A stretch of DNA of 64,000 nucleotides from Clostridia bacterium (GCA_017936925.1 JAGBEP010000022.1:1-64000), one strand, 5' to 3'; positions 32,825 through 42,009 are shown, counted from the first letter of the stretch. Made by a program: numbers and translations. The notes: generated by a model from the letters alone, not told the origin.

Positions 32825-32858
32825 ATATTATTAGTAAAATATAAATAGGTGAAATAAA

Positions 32859-33317
32859 ATGAACTTTAGTAATAATTTAGAAGAATTAGCCAAACAAGAT
32901 AAATTAAAAGGCAAAATAATGAAATACATAATATATAAAAAAAGAACGGAAAAAGAAGTTTGGGAAAAATTCAAAGATGAAGATCAAGGTATTTTAGAGA
33001 CCACTATTGAAAATCTAAAAGAATTAGGATATATTAATGATAAAGATTATGTTGATAGATTTATACGTGAAGCAATAGCACTAAAAAGTTTATCAATTTT
33101 TGAACTAAAATATAAACTATATTCAAAAGGAATAAGTGATACTATAATAAATGAATATATAGCAGAAAACGAAGAAATGCTAGCTGAATATGAACTGCTA
33201 TCAGCAAAGAAAATATACAATAAGAAAAAAGGTTCACAAGAACTAGCAGATATTATTTTATACTTAAAAAAGAAAAGATACACATCTGAAACAATAAAAC
33301 AAATAAGTAGGGAGTAA
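32859..33317 (+). CDS. recX: regulatory protein RecX
   Basis: 152 aa, all-helical with three tandem three-helix units, as in RecX. Recognisable pieces are KRTEKEVWEKFKDED, LKELGYINDKDYVDRFIREAI and FELKYKLYSKGISDTIINEYI. RecX binds inside the RecA filament and restrains its activity. The sequence is diverged, so the position directly after recA is part of the evidence. It begins at an ATG after TAGGTGAAATAAA. scpA starts one base after its stop. Confidence 0.85.
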   Translation: MNFSNNLEELAKQDKLKGKIMKYIIYKKRTEKEVWEKFKDEDQGILETTIENLKELGYINDKDYVDRFIREAIALKSLSIFELKYKLYSKGISDTIINEYIAENEEMLAEYELLSAKKIYNKKKGSQELADIILYLKKKRYTSETIKQISRE

Positions 33318-33318
33318 A

Positions 33319-34074
33319 ATGGGAGTATTAACACTAGAAACAAACAAATATGCATTAAAATTAGAAAACTTTGAAGGACCATTAGATTTATTATGCCATT
33401 TAATAGATAAAAATAAAATGGACATATATGATGTAAAACTATCAGATATTGCTGACCAATATATAGAATATATAAATGAAATGGAAAAACAAAATTTAGA
33501 TATAACTAGTGAATTTTTAGTAATTGCTAGTACGCTAGTATATTTAAAATCAAAAGAATTATTACCTAAAGAAAATGAAGACGAAGCTGAATTAACTGAA
33601 GAAGAATTAATCAGAAGAATAATTGAATACAAAAAATATAAAGAAATATCTAAAAAATTCAATATAATGTACAAAGAAAATATAAAAAGATTTTATAAAC
33701 TTCCCGAAAGTATAGAACTACCAAAGCAAAAACTAGAAAAAGAGTATTCTAAAGATATTATATACAACAATTATGAAAAACTTATAAATAAACAAAAAGT
33801 AAAAATGAATCAAAATGCAAAAAACATCGAGAAAATAGCACTAATAGAAAACTATACTGTAACAAGTAAAGTAAGAGAAATATTTAAAGAACTTTCAAAA
33901 AAACCAAAATTTGTATTTAACAAATTATTTTCAACCAAGACAAGACCAAAAGTTGAAATTGTAACAGCGTTTACAGGAGTACTTGAACTAACAAGAAAAA
34001 ACAAAGTAACAACCCATCAAGAAGAACTATTTGGAGAAATTGTTGTTGAAAAAGCTAAAACAAATAATAAATAA
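33319..34074 (+). CDS. scpA: segregation and condensation protein A
   Basis: 251 aa kleisin. The opening LKLENFEGPLDLLCHLIDKNKMDIYDVKL is the ScpA signature (the parts within it are NFEGPLDLLCHL and KNKMDIYDV). DITSEFLVIASTLVYLKSKELLP follows, and the C-terminal winged-helix region binds the SMC head. With SMC and ScpB it forms the condensin that organises chromosomes. The start codon follows GGGAG within the end of recX. scpB, which normally comes next, is missing from this position: the next gene is DUF2953-like. Confidence 0.93.
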   Translation: MGVLTLETNKYALKLENFEGPLDLLCHLIDKNKMDIYDVKLSDIADQYIEYINEMEKQNLDITSEFLVIASTLVYLKSKELLPKENEDEAELTEEELIRRIIEYKKYKEISKKFNIMYKENIKRFYKLPESIELPKQKLEKEYSKDIIYNNYEKLINKQKVKMNQNAKNIEKIALIENYTVTSKVREIFKELSKKPKFVFNKLFSTKTRPKVEIVTAFTGVLELTRKNKVTTHQEELFGEIVVEKAKTNNK

Positions 34075-34108
34075 TAATAAAAAGATAATATATGGAAAAA
34101 ATAGTATT

Positions 34109-34633
34109 ATGAAAATGTTCATCATAATACTATTTTTAATTTTTATTCTTTTAATTTCAATAAAGATTAAAATTGAAATAAGAAAAATAGAAATTATAAA
34201 TAGAAAAATAAAATTTAATATAAAGATAAAATTATACATTTTAAATATAATTAAAATTTTACAAAAAAGAATTACTAAAAGAGATCTAAAGCGCATAATC
34301 AATATGTCAAAAAAGCAAACTATATTTAAAGATAAAAAAAAGATACTAAGGAGTATGGAAATTGAATTTGAAAATGTAAATCTTCAAATAATATATCCTA
34401 TGAAAAATCCAATTTTAGCATCTTATATATATGCAATATTACAAGGAATATCAAATATTGGAGTAGCTCTTAGTAAAATTGAGAAAAAAGAAATTGAAAT
34501 AAAAAATATTAATAAAGGAACATTATATATTTATTTTAATACATGTATAAGCATTAATCTAGCAAAAACAATTTTAAAAATAATAAGAAATTTAAAAATA
34601 AAAATTAATAAAAAAGTACCAAAAAACATTTAA
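34109..34633 (+). CDS. DUF2953-like (YtfI-like) membrane protein
   Basis: 174 aa from the ATG at 34109. One N-terminal membrane helix (MFIIILFLIFILLISI) is followed by a very Lys/Ile-rich soluble part with IIYPMKNPILASYIYAILQ, which resembles the DUF2953 core. The assignment rests partly on context: in many Clostridia scpA-scpB is followed by a DUF2953 gene and ytfJ, and ytfJ is indeed nearby at 37669. The ribosome binding site is weak (GGAAAAA). It lies 34 bp after scpA. The sequence is extremely AT-rich and diverged, so I hold the family call loosely. Confidence 0.55.
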   Translation: MKMFIIILFLIFILLISIKIKIEIRKIEIINRKIKFNIKIKLYILNIIKILQKRITKRDLKRIINMSKKQTIFKDKKKILRSMEIEFENVNLQIIYPMKNPILASYIYAILQGISNIGVALSKIEKKEIEIKNINKGTLYIYFNTCISINLAKTILKIIRNLKIKINKKVPKNI

Positions 34634-34710
34634 AAAATTTTTTTTATATGATATATTAAAAATAATTATACGAAGAAGAAAAACTTTTTAGTATTAAGGA
34701 GATTCAAAAG

Positions 34711-37170
34711 ATGAAATTTGTTCTAGAACAAAACTGTAGTAATATAGAACTATTAGGAAAAAAAGCAACTATACTAGCTCAATTAGAAAAAATTGTAGAC
34801 ACAGTTCCAAGATGGTTTGTAATATCATATAAAGGATTTGATATAAATAAAAAGGAAATTATAGAAGAAGCAAAAGATGAAATCCTACAAAAGTTAAAAG
34901 GTTTTGCAGAAAGTACTCTTTTTGTTATTAAAGCATCTTTTAAAAATGAAGAATATTCAAAAAAACAATATGAATCTTTTTTAGCTGTGAAAAAAGAAGA
35001 GGTTCTAGAAAAAATAAAAGAAATGTATTTACTAGCATTCTCAGAAGAAGCAGAAAATTTTAGAAAAGAAAATCAAATAAAAGAAATAACAATACCATCA
35101 GTAATTGTGCAGAAAATGATAATACCAGAAAAATCTGGATATGCATATGGAGCAAATCCAGACACATCAAATGTCAAAGAAGTAGTAATTTCGGCTATAT
35201 ATGGAATAAACAATAAAAGTGATTTTAAAGAGTCTGATACATACACAATATGTAACGACGAAATAAACAAAAATATAGAAAGAAAAAACACTCAATATAT
35301 AATTGAAAAAAACGAAATTGTGCAAAAAGAAGTAGAAAAAAAGATTCGAAAAAAGCAAATACTGATGAAAGACGAAATACTACAAGTAAAAGAGTTAGTT
35401 GAAAAATCTGGTGATTTATTTGGAAGATTTCAAGAAATAGAATGGCTATCTGATGGAAATAAAATTTATATAATAAACTCAAAACCAATAATGACACTAA
35501 TAAGCCCACAAAATAATAAATCTAAAGTAGAACTAAAAGAAAACAGTAGTGTTATAAAAAATTATGAAGGAATAGTAAAGCCACTAACATTTTCATTCAT
35601 TAGAACTGTTTACGAAAACTTATATATAGAAATATGCAAAACATTTAATGTAGAAAAAGAAAAAATTGAATTAAATTCTCAAATGTTCAAAAATATTTTA
35701 GCACTAGTTGATGGTAGAGTTTATTATAACGTAAATGGTTGGCACGAAATGCTTGAAATATTCCCAGAGCTGGGAAAAAATAAAATACATATGGAAGCAA
35801 TAATAGGAGTAAATGAATTAGAGCCAGAAAATTTACTCCCAGTAGTTCAAGAATCAAACTTAAAAGAAAAAATCGAAATAATAAAAAATAAATATGACGT
35901 GTTTTCAAAGACACGTAAAATAAAGAAAACAACAGATAAATTTAATTCTAGAATAAGAGAAACCATTAACAATAAAAATGTAAAAAATATGACACTTGAA
36001 GAACTACGTGAATACTATTATGAAATTGAAAGAAGAATATTAGCAAAATGGGATGCTCCTTTAATAAATGAATTTTTAGCGACAATATATCAAAAGCAAT
36101 TAAAAGAACAATGTATAAAATATTTTCAAGATGAAGGAAATTCATTACAAGAAGATTTAACATGTCGCGAAAATGGAGTTATTAGTGCTAATATAGCTCA
36201 AAGAATAAAAGAAATGGCAGAAATAGCTAGATGTGATAAGAGTTTATTAAGACTACTTGAAAAAGATGATGTGCTTTATATCAAGAAAAATTTAATACAA
36301 TATTCAAGTTTTTATGATGAAATAAATGAATACTTAGATTTATATTCTGACAGATGCATTCATGAACTAAAACTAGAAACTAAAAGTTTAAAAGAAGATC
36401 CAAGAAGTTTATACCAAGCTATAGCAGCACTTGCTCGCAGAATGAAAGAAGATAAAGTAACATATATTGATTATGAGAAAATAAACGAAACAGCAGAAGA
36501 AAAAATTAAAACGACATTTAAATATAACTTAGTATCAAAAGCAAAATTTGAATATACATTAAAATATGCACGATATACAATCGAAAACAAAGAAAAACTA
36601 AGATTTGAAAGAACTAGAGTATTTGGAAAAATAAGAGAATTGTTTTTGAGAATAGGATTAATACTTACATCGATGGATGTATTAGATGAAAAAAGAGATA
36701 TTTTATATCTAGAAGTAGATGAAATATTAAATTATATAGCAGGAAAATCAACAACAAATAATTTAAAAGAAGTTGTTGAGTTAAGAAAAAAACAATATAA
36801 AAAATACATAACAGATGAAAAAAAGTCAAAAAACAAATCAAAAACAACTAATTTAGAAAAGCTAAAAGGAACAGGAATATCAGAAGGAATAGCTAAAGGA
36901 AAAGCTAAAGTAATAACAAATATGGATGACATAAAAATAGATTCAGGAGAAATTTTAGTAGCAGAATATAGTGATCCAGGTTGGATAATGTTATTTCCAA
37001 AAGTAGAAGGAATATTATTAGAAAAAGAAAGAACAAATTCATATGTAGCAATAGTTGCAAAAGAATTAGGAATTCCCACTATAGTTAATATCTCAGGACT
37101 AATGAGTGAAATTAATAATGGAGACAAAATAGAATTTGATACTAAAACAGGTCAAATTACTAAACAATAA
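34711..37170 (+). CDS. PEP-utilising enzyme homologue lacking the catalytic histidine
   Basis: 819 aa with the layout of rifampicin phosphotransferase/PEP synthase: an N-terminal ATP-grasp half (SGYAYGANPDTSNVKEVVIS; EIEWLSDGNKIYIINSKPI), a long helical middle, and a C-terminal swivelling phospho-histidine domain (GTGISEGIAKGKAKVITN ... AEYSDPGWIMLFPKVEGIL). The phospho-acceptor motif, T-S-H-A-A-I-V-A-R-E in active relatives, reads TNSYVAIVAKELGIPT here: Tyr778 replaces His. The N-terminal GGKGA and VRSS ATP-site motifs are also altered (LGKKATIL; IKASFKNE). It is therefore probably not a normal phosphotransferase. It separates the DUF2953 gene from ytfJ. GGAG precedes the ATG. Confidence 0.8.
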   Translation: MKFVLEQNCSNIELLGKKATILAQLEKIVDTVPRWFVISYKGFDINKKEIIEEAKDEILQKLKGFAESTLFVIKASFKNEEYSKKQYESFLAVKKEEVLEKIKEMYLLAFSEEAENFRKENQIKEITIPSVIVQKMIIPEKSGYAYGANPDTSNVKEVVISAIYGINNKSDFKESDTYTICNDEINKNIERKNTQYIIEKNEIVQKEVEKKIRKKQILMKDEILQVKELVEKSGDLFGRFQEIEWLSDGNKIYIINSKPIMTLISPQNNKSKVELKENSSVIKNYEGIVKPLTFSFIRTVYENLYIEICKTFNVEKEKIELNSQMFKNILALVDGRVYYNVNGWHEMLEIFPELGKNKIHMEAIIGVNELEPENLLPVVQESNLKEKIEIIKNKYDVFSKTRKIKKTTDKFNSRIRETINNKNVKNMTLEELREYYYEIERRILAKWDAPLINEFLATIYQKQLKEQCIKYFQDEGNSLQEDLTCRENGVISANIAQRIKEMAEIARCDKSLLRLLEKDDVLYIKKNLIQYSSFYDEINEYLDLYSDRCIHELKLETKSLKEDPRSLYQAIAALARRMKEDKVTYIDYEKINETAEEKIKTTFKYNLVSKAKFEYTLKYARYTIENKEKLRFERTRVFGKIRELFLRIGLILTSMDVLDEKRDILYLEVDEILNYIAGKSTTNNLKEVVELRKKQYKKYITDEKKSKNKSKTTNLEKLKGTGISEGIAKGKAKVITNMDDIKIDSGEILVAEYSDPGWIMLFPKVEGILLEKERTNSYVAIVAKELGIPTIVNISGLMSEINNGDKIEFDTKTGQITKQ

Positions 37171-37204
37171 AAGCTGGAACAAAAAAATTCCAGCTTTTTT
37201 ATTC
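37169..37204. terminator. terminator between convergent genes
   Basis: AAAAGCTGGAA/TTCCAGCTTTT stem followed by a T-run that reaches the ytfJ stop codon. Confidence 0.85.
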
Positions 37205-37669
37205 TTCACTGTCTTCAATAGTAGATTCTACTTTTTTACGCAATTTTTCTATTGAGCAATTTTTATCTTTCATAGTTTGAATTAATTCTCCAGATTTATT
37301 TAAAAGATCAGGAACATAATCAATAAGTTTATCAAGACATGAATCATGATCTATAGGTAATAATTTTACTGAACCTTCAGAAACAACTAAAAAAGCAATA
37401 GGTTCTATATTAACACCAGCTCCACTACCACCACCAAAAGGCAAACTATATTGAACTTGTTCTTCATTATTTTTTTTAGAATATTCATTTACAGTCTCAC
37501 CTTTAAATTCACTACCACCAGCAGCAAATCCAAAGCTAACCTTGGAAATAGGAATAATTAAAGTATCTATTCCTGTAGAAATCGGTTCACCAACAATAGT
37601 ATCAACATCAATCATATCTTTAATGCTACTCATAGCAGTATTCATCAAACCTTCAATAGGGTGATTCAT
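37199..37669 (-). CDS. ytfJ: GerW-family sporulation protein (YtfJ)
   Basis: 156 aa. Family hallmarks: HPIEGLMNTAMSSIKDMIDVDTIVGEPI, then GIDTLIIPISKVSFGFAAGGSEF and the glycine-rich LPFGGGSGAGVNIEPIAFLV (pieces of one conserved domain). YtfJ/GerW is a spore protein affecting germination. The ATG at 37669 is chosen because AAGGAGG lies six bases upstream; an ATG 15 codons earlier has no such site. It points towards the PEP-utilising homologue, the opposite orientation to scpA and DUF2953, so the usual ytfI-ytfJ operon has been split and inverted. Confidence 0.93.
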   Translation of the reverse strand: MNHPIEGLMNTAMSSIKDMIDVDTIVGEPISTGIDTLIIPISKVSFGFAAGGSEFKGETVNEYSKKNNEEQVQYSLPFGGGSGAGVNIEPIAFLVVSEGSVKLLPIDHDSCLDKLIDYVPDLLNKSGELIQTMKDKNCSIEKLRKKVESTIEDSEE

Positions 37670-37796
37670 AACAAACCTCCTTAAAACTAAAATATATATA
37701 ATTAGTGTAAACACTTTAAAAAAAATAATACGAATAAATTTAAAAGCAAATTAAAAATTTTAAATTTATGATATTGAAATAAAAGGTCAGTATACA

Positions 37797-37825
37797 TTGT
37801 ATTAAAAAGAGATTAGTGTTAAAAT
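37797..37825 (+). promoter_or_regulatory. promoter of the mgtC-like operon
   Basis: TTGTAT (37797-37802), 17-bp spacer, TAAAAT (37820-37825), 30 bp before the ATG. No Mg2+-sensing leader is evident. Confidence 0.5.
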
Positions 37826-37855
37826 ATTTTTATTAAAATTAAAGGAGGAAAATAA

Positions 37856-38518
37856 ATGCCAGAAACATTAAAGACAGTCTTGACTTCCTTCGAATTCGAG
37901 GCGTGCATCAGATTAATATTAGGTGCAATATTAGCAGGAATTATAGGATATGAAAGACAAGCATGGAAAAAACCAGCAGGAATGAGAACACACATATTAG
38001 TAGGAGAAAGTGCCGTATTAATTATGCTTTGTGGAATATATCTTTCACAGAAAACAGGAAGTGCAGATCCTTCAAGAATACCAGCACAATTATTATCAGG
38101 AATAGGTTTTATAGGTGCAGGAACAATTTTAAGAGATGGATTTCATGTAAAAGGATTAACAACAGCAGCAAGTTTGTTAGCAGTAACAGGAATAGGATTA
38201 ATAATAGGAGCAGGAGCATATATAGTAGGAATTATAGCAACACTATTTGTATATATAATTCTTTCATACACATATGTTGTGTCAGATTCATCAGAAAAAT
38301 ATAATGAATTTAAATTTAAAATTTATTCAAAAGAAGAAAAAGTAAAAATAGAGCAGATAGAAAAAATATTTAATAATGATGAAATACTATTAAAAAGCAT
38401 AAAAGAAGTAGACGAATACATAGAAGTAAAAGGAAAAATATTAGATTCAATAAATAAAAATAAATTAATGACTAACATAATGAAAATAGAAGAGGTAAAA
38501 GAAGTTATTGAAGAATAG
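37856..38518 (+). CDS. MgtC/SapB family protein
   Basis: 220 aa. Five membrane helices carry the MgtC signature: RLILGAILAGIIGYERQ, PAGMRTHILVGESAVLIML, ARIPAQLLSGIGFIGAGTIL-type segment (here SRIPAQLLSGIGFIGAGTIL) and VKGLTTAASLLAVTGIGL. The C-terminal ~75 residues are a soluble ACT-like region. MgtC proteins modulate ATP synthase and help survival at low Mg2+; homologues in gut anaerobes are of unknown role. The start follows AAAGGAGGAAAATAA. The next gene begins eight bases after the stop. Confidence 0.92.
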   Translation: MPETLKTVLTSFEFEACIRLILGAILAGIIGYERQAWKKPAGMRTHILVGESAVLIMLCGIYLSQKTGSADPSRIPAQLLSGIGFIGAGTILRDGFHVKGLTTAASLLAVTGIGLIIGAGAYIVGIIATLFVYIILSYTYVVSDSSEKYNEFKFKIYSKEEKVKIEQIEKIFNNDEILLKSIKEVDEYIEVKGKILDSINKNKLMTNIMKIEEVKEVIEE

Positions 38519-38526
38519 AGGATGTT

Positions 38527-39777
38527 ATGGAAAAAACAGAAGAAATAAAAGAAAAAGCCGATTATTGCCTAAAATGCAAAACAAAGCCATGTTCAAAAGC
38601 TTGCCCAATGAACACTAATATACCAGAATTTATTTTAGAAATAGTCAATAATAATTACAAAAAAGCATATGAAATACTAAAAGAAAATAACATATTTTCA
38701 CATATATGCAGTATAGTATGTCCACAAGAAGAACAATGCGAAGGTTCATGTGTAAGAGGAATAAAACAAACTCCAACGCAGATAGGAGTACTAGAAAGAT
38801 TTGTAAATGATTGGGCAGAAAAAAATAATATCAAATATGATATAAACATAAAAAGTGAAAAAAAATATAAAGTAGCAGTAATTGGTTCTGGTCCAGCAGG
38901 ATTACAAGCTGCATACGATTTAAGAAAAGAAGGAATTCAAGTAACCGTATTTGAAAAAGAAAAAGAATTAGGAGGAATATTAAGTTATGGAATTCCAGAT
39001 TTTAGATTAAACAAAAAATATGTAAATGAGATAATAGAAATTTTAAGAGAAATAGGAATTAATTTTGAAACAGAAAAAGAACTCGGAAAAAATTTAAATA
39101 TAAAAGAATTGCTTAAAGAATATAATAGCATTTTCTTAGGAATAGGGGCAGAAAAATCTACGCAGTACGATTTAGGAAATTTTGAAAAAATATATGACTC
39201 AGATTATTTTTTAAAAGCATATAATAACAAAAATTTTATAAAAGACTTAGGAAATGTAGTAGTAATAGGAGGAGGCAATGTAGCAATGGATTCTGCTAGA
39301 AGCGCTATAAAAATGGGAGCAACTACCTCAAATATACTTTATAGAAGAGATGAAGAACATATGCCAGCAAGAAAAATTGAACTACAAGAAGCAATTAAAG
39401 ACGGGGTAAATCCTGAATTTAAAGTACGAGTAATTAAAGCAGAAGGAAAAAATAATAAAATTGAAAAAGTAAAATGCATAAGAACAGAAGTAATAGATGG
39501 AAAAGCAATAGATATACCAAATTCAGAGTTCGAGTTTAAAGCAGATAGTGTAGTTTTTGCAATAGGATTAAAACCAAACAGAGAAGTTCTAGAAAAAGAA
39601 GGATTGGAATACAATGAAAAAGGACTAATTAAAATAGACGAAAAAGGAAAAACAAATTTAGAAAATGTATACGCTGGAGGAGATTTATCAGAAAGTAAAT
39701 CTACAGTATGTAGAGCTTTAGGTAGCGCCAGAAAAGCAGCTAAAGCTATTATTCAGAATTTAGAAAAAGGAGAATAA
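38527..39777 (+). CDS. NADPH:glutamate-synthase-small-subunit-type flavoprotein
   Basis: 416 aa iron-sulfur flavoprotein of the GltD/NfnB/PreT family. The N-terminal domain has two 4Fe-4S cysteine sets: CLKCKTKPCSKACPMNT and CSIVCPQEEQCEGSC. The FAD-binding GSGPAGLQAAYDLRKEGIQV follows, then the NAD(P)-binding VVIGGGNVAMDSARSAIKMG, YRRDEEHMPARKIE, and the C-terminal FAD site NVYAGGDLSESKSTVCRALGS. It may be a glutamate synthase small subunit or an electron-transfer subunit, but no large subunit is adjacent. The start follows GAGGATGTT and the pepV-like gene starts two bases after its stop. Confidence 0.9.
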   Translation: MEKTEEIKEKADYCLKCKTKPCSKACPMNTNIPEFILEIVNNNYKKAYEILKENNIFSHICSIVCPQEEQCEGSCVRGIKQTPTQIGVLERFVNDWAEKNNIKYDINIKSEKKYKVAVIGSGPAGLQAAYDLRKEGIQVTVFEKEKELGGILSYGIPDFRLNKKYVNEIIEILREIGINFETEKELGKNLNIKELLKEYNSIFLGIGAEKSTQYDLGNFEKIYDSDYFLKAYNNKNFIKDLGNVVVIGGGNVAMDSARSAIKMGATTSNILYRRDEEHMPARKIELQEAIKDGVNPEFKVRVIKAEGKNNKIEKVKCIRTEVIDGKAIDIPNSEFEFKADSVVFAIGLKPNREVLEKEGLEYNEKGLIKIDEKGKTNLENVYAGGDLSESKSTVCRALGSARKAAKAIIQNLEKGE

Positions 39778-39779
39778 GA

Positions 39780-41156
39780 ATGTTTAAAGAATATATTATT
39801 TCCCACCGAGATGAAATGCTACAAGATTTAGCAAAGATGATAAAAATTCCAAGCAAACTAGAAGGCTATGATAATCTTGAATATCCATTCGGAAAAAATA
39901 TAGATAATGCTTTAAATGAATTTTTAAAAATTGCAGAAAATTTAGGATTTAAAACTAAAAATATAGATAAACATTGTGGTTATGTTGAATTTGGAGAAGG
40001 AAAAGAAATAGTAGGTATAATAGGACATTTAGACGTTGTACCCGAAGGTGAAGGATGGACATATCCACCATTTGAATTAACAATAAAAGACGACATACTT
40101 TATGGAAGAGGAACAACAGACGATAAAGGTCCAGTAATTGCAAGCCTTTATGCAATGAAAGCCGTAATGGAAAATGCAGCAGTTCATAAAAGAGTAAGAC
40201 TTATAGTTGGACTAAATGAAGAAAATGATTGGAAATGTATAAAATATTACAAAGAACATGAAGAAATGCCAACTATAGGATTCAGCCCAGATGCAGATTT
40301 TCCATGCATATATTCTGAAAAAGCTTTATTAACAGTATACACAGAAGAAAAATATGAAGAAAATGATAAAATCAGAATAAAAGAAATCGACTGCAAAGAT
40401 AATAGAGTAAATGTAGTACCAAAATATTGTGCTGTAAAATTAGAAGTAAATAGTCATATTGCACCAGAATTAAAAGAATTATTACTATCAAAAGTATCAG
40501 AAAATGTATCATTTACAAAAACAGAAAATTTCTTTTATATAGAGACAAGAGGAATTCAAGCTCATGCAGCACATCCTGAACTCGGAAAAAATGCTATTTC
40601 TAAAATGATCATGATATTAAACGAAATATGTAATAGATTTGACGTAGAGGAAAAAACAATAAAGTTATTAGCAACAAAAATAAGAAATGAAACAAATGGA
40701 GAGAGTTTAGGAATAAAACATCCAAATAAAGAATTAGGAGATTTAACATTAAATTTAGCAAGACTAGAATTAAAAGAAGGCAATATAAAATCAGCCATGA
40801 ACTTGCGTATACCAGGAGATATAGATTTAGCAGAGATAAAAGAAAAAATAACAAAATCTTTTAATACAATAAAAATTAAATTTGTAGGAGAAAAGCCGGC
40901 ACTATACATTCCAAAAGACAATAGTTTAGTACAATTACTCTGCAAAATTTATAATGAATATACAGGAGAAAATAAAGAGCCACTAGCAATAGGAGGAGCA
41001 ACATATGCAAGAGCATTCAAAAACTGTGTATCATTTGGGGCTGCAAGACCAGAAGAATCAGACATGTGTCATCAAGTTGATGAGTATATAACAATGAAAA
41101 ATTTATTAGATGCATGCAACATGTATGCTTTAGCAATTTATGAATTAGCAAAATAA
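39780..41156 (+). CDS. pepV: M20-family dipeptidase (PepV/Sapep-like)
   Basis: 458 aa zinc metallopeptidase that removes N-terminal residues from dipeptides and related substrates. Metal ligands are in GHLDVVPEGEGWTYPP (His, with the nearby Asp), RGTTDDKGPVIASLYAMK (the bridging Asp) and LNEENDWKCIKYY (the catalytic Glu pair). GFSPDADFPCIYSEK is typical of PepV. A C-terminal ARPEESDMCHQVDEY provides the last His. The start codon is two bases after the flavoprotein stop and uses the AAAGGAGAATA at its end, so translation is coupled. Confidence 0.92.
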   Translation: MFKEYIISHRDEMLQDLAKMIKIPSKLEGYDNLEYPFGKNIDNALNEFLKIAENLGFKTKNIDKHCGYVEFGEGKEIVGIIGHLDVVPEGEGWTYPPFELTIKDDILYGRGTTDDKGPVIASLYAMKAVMENAAVHKRVRLIVGLNEENDWKCIKYYKEHEEMPTIGFSPDADFPCIYSEKALLTVYTEEKYEENDKIRIKEIDCKDNRVNVVPKYCAVKLEVNSHIAPELKELLLSKVSENVSFTKTENFFYIETRGIQAHAAHPELGKNAISKMIMILNEICNRFDVEEKTIKLLATKIRNETNGESLGIKHPNKELGDLTLNLARLELKEGNIKSAMNLRIPGDIDLAEIKEKITKSFNTIKIKFVGEKPALYIPKDNSLVQLLCKIYNEYTGENKEPLAIGGATYARAFKNCVSFGAARPEESDMCHQVDEYITMKNLLDACNMYALAIYELAK

Positions 41157-41204
41157 CATTAAATCAACTTTTTAGATTGACTAACATTTATAAATAGTAG
41201 TACA

Positions 41205-41302
41205 ATAAAAAACAATGATAAGGGAGTAGTTAGCATATAAAATAATATGTAATATGTTCAACATAATGATAATAAATTTTATCTGGATATATTTTAAATA
41301 AT
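41205..41302 (+). promoter_or_regulatory. yybP-ykoY-like Mn2+ riboswitch candidate
   Basis: ATAAGGGAGTAG (about 41217-41228) matches the invariant GGGGAGUAG loop of the yybP-ykoY aptamer. A CATAT/ATATG helix follows, and CTGG...AATGAGAC closes the element as in the family's 3' GAGAC. It lies directly upstream of mntP, the typical target, and leads into a terminator. The element is unusually AT-rich and some helices are short, so confidence is moderate. Confidence 0.55.
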
Positions 41303-41344
41303 GAGACTTGTCTGCACTTTTAAGCAGGCTAAGTCTCTTTTTTT
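41303..41344 (+). terminator. leader terminator (expression platform) before mntP
   Basis: GAGACTT/AAGTCTC outer stem plus CTGC/GCAG inner stem, then seven T. It ends about 95 bp before the mntP ATG, so it would stop transcription within the leader unless the aptamer sequesters GAGAC. Confidence 0.8.
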
Positions 41345-41439
41345 ATGAAAATCTTATAATAAAGACCTAAAGAAAAATGCTCATATTAATGTATCCTACT
41401 ACTCAAAAAGATATTATTTGATATAAAAAGGAGAAGAAA

Positions 41440-42009
41440 ATGGGAATAGTTGAATTATTATTATTAAGTATTGGATTAGCAATGGATGCCTTTGCTGTAT
41501 CAATATGTAAAGGGTTATCAATGAAGAAAATGAGTTGGAAAAAGGCAATAATAGTTGGAACATATTTTGGAATATTCCAAGCAATAATGCCCGTAATAGG
41601 ATATTTCCTAAGTAAAGGGTTTGAAAGTATAGTAACTAACATAGACCACTGGATTGCATTTATTTTATTAGGAATAATAGGTGGAAATATGATAAAAGAA
41701 GCGCTAACACCTGAACATAGTAAAAATTGTAATGACAATGTAGGATTTAAAACGATGATTATACTAGCATTGGCGACAAGCATAGATGCATTAGCTGTTG
41801 GAATAACTTTTGCATTTTTAAAAGTAAACTTAATATTAGCAATAACCTTAATAGGAATAATAACATTTACACTATCTATTATAGGTACAAAAATTGGAAA
41901 TGTATTTGGAGATGAATATGAAAATAAAGCTGAAATCACAGGAGGTGTAATTTTAATACTATTAGGTATAAAAATATTATTAGAGCATCTAAATATATTA
42001 AAAATATAA
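41440..42009 (+). CDS. mntP: manganese efflux pump MntP
   Basis: 189 aa, six membrane helices arranged as two inverted repeats. Conserved acidic signatures are intact: [15 protein letters not shown] in the first repeat and [15 protein letters not shown] in the second, with [12 protein letters not shown] between them. MntP exports excess Mn2+. The leader upstream (aptamer-like element and terminator) supports Mn2+-induced expression. The start follows AAGGAGAAGAAA. Confidence 0.95.
   Translation: MGIVELLLLSIGLAMDAFAVSICKGLSMKKMSWKKAIIVGTYFGIFQAIMPVIGYFLSKGFESIVTNIDHWIAFILLGIIGGNMIKEALTPEHSKNCNDNVGFKTMIILALATSIDALAVGITFAFLKVNLILAITLIGIITFTLSIIGTKIGNVFGDEYENKAEITGGVILILLGIKILLEHLNILKI

Noticed and set aside
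37963..38304. 113-aa alternative frame inside the mgtC-like gene
   Set aside because: Arg/Asn/Ser-rich out-of-frame reading of a gene with clear MgtC motifs.
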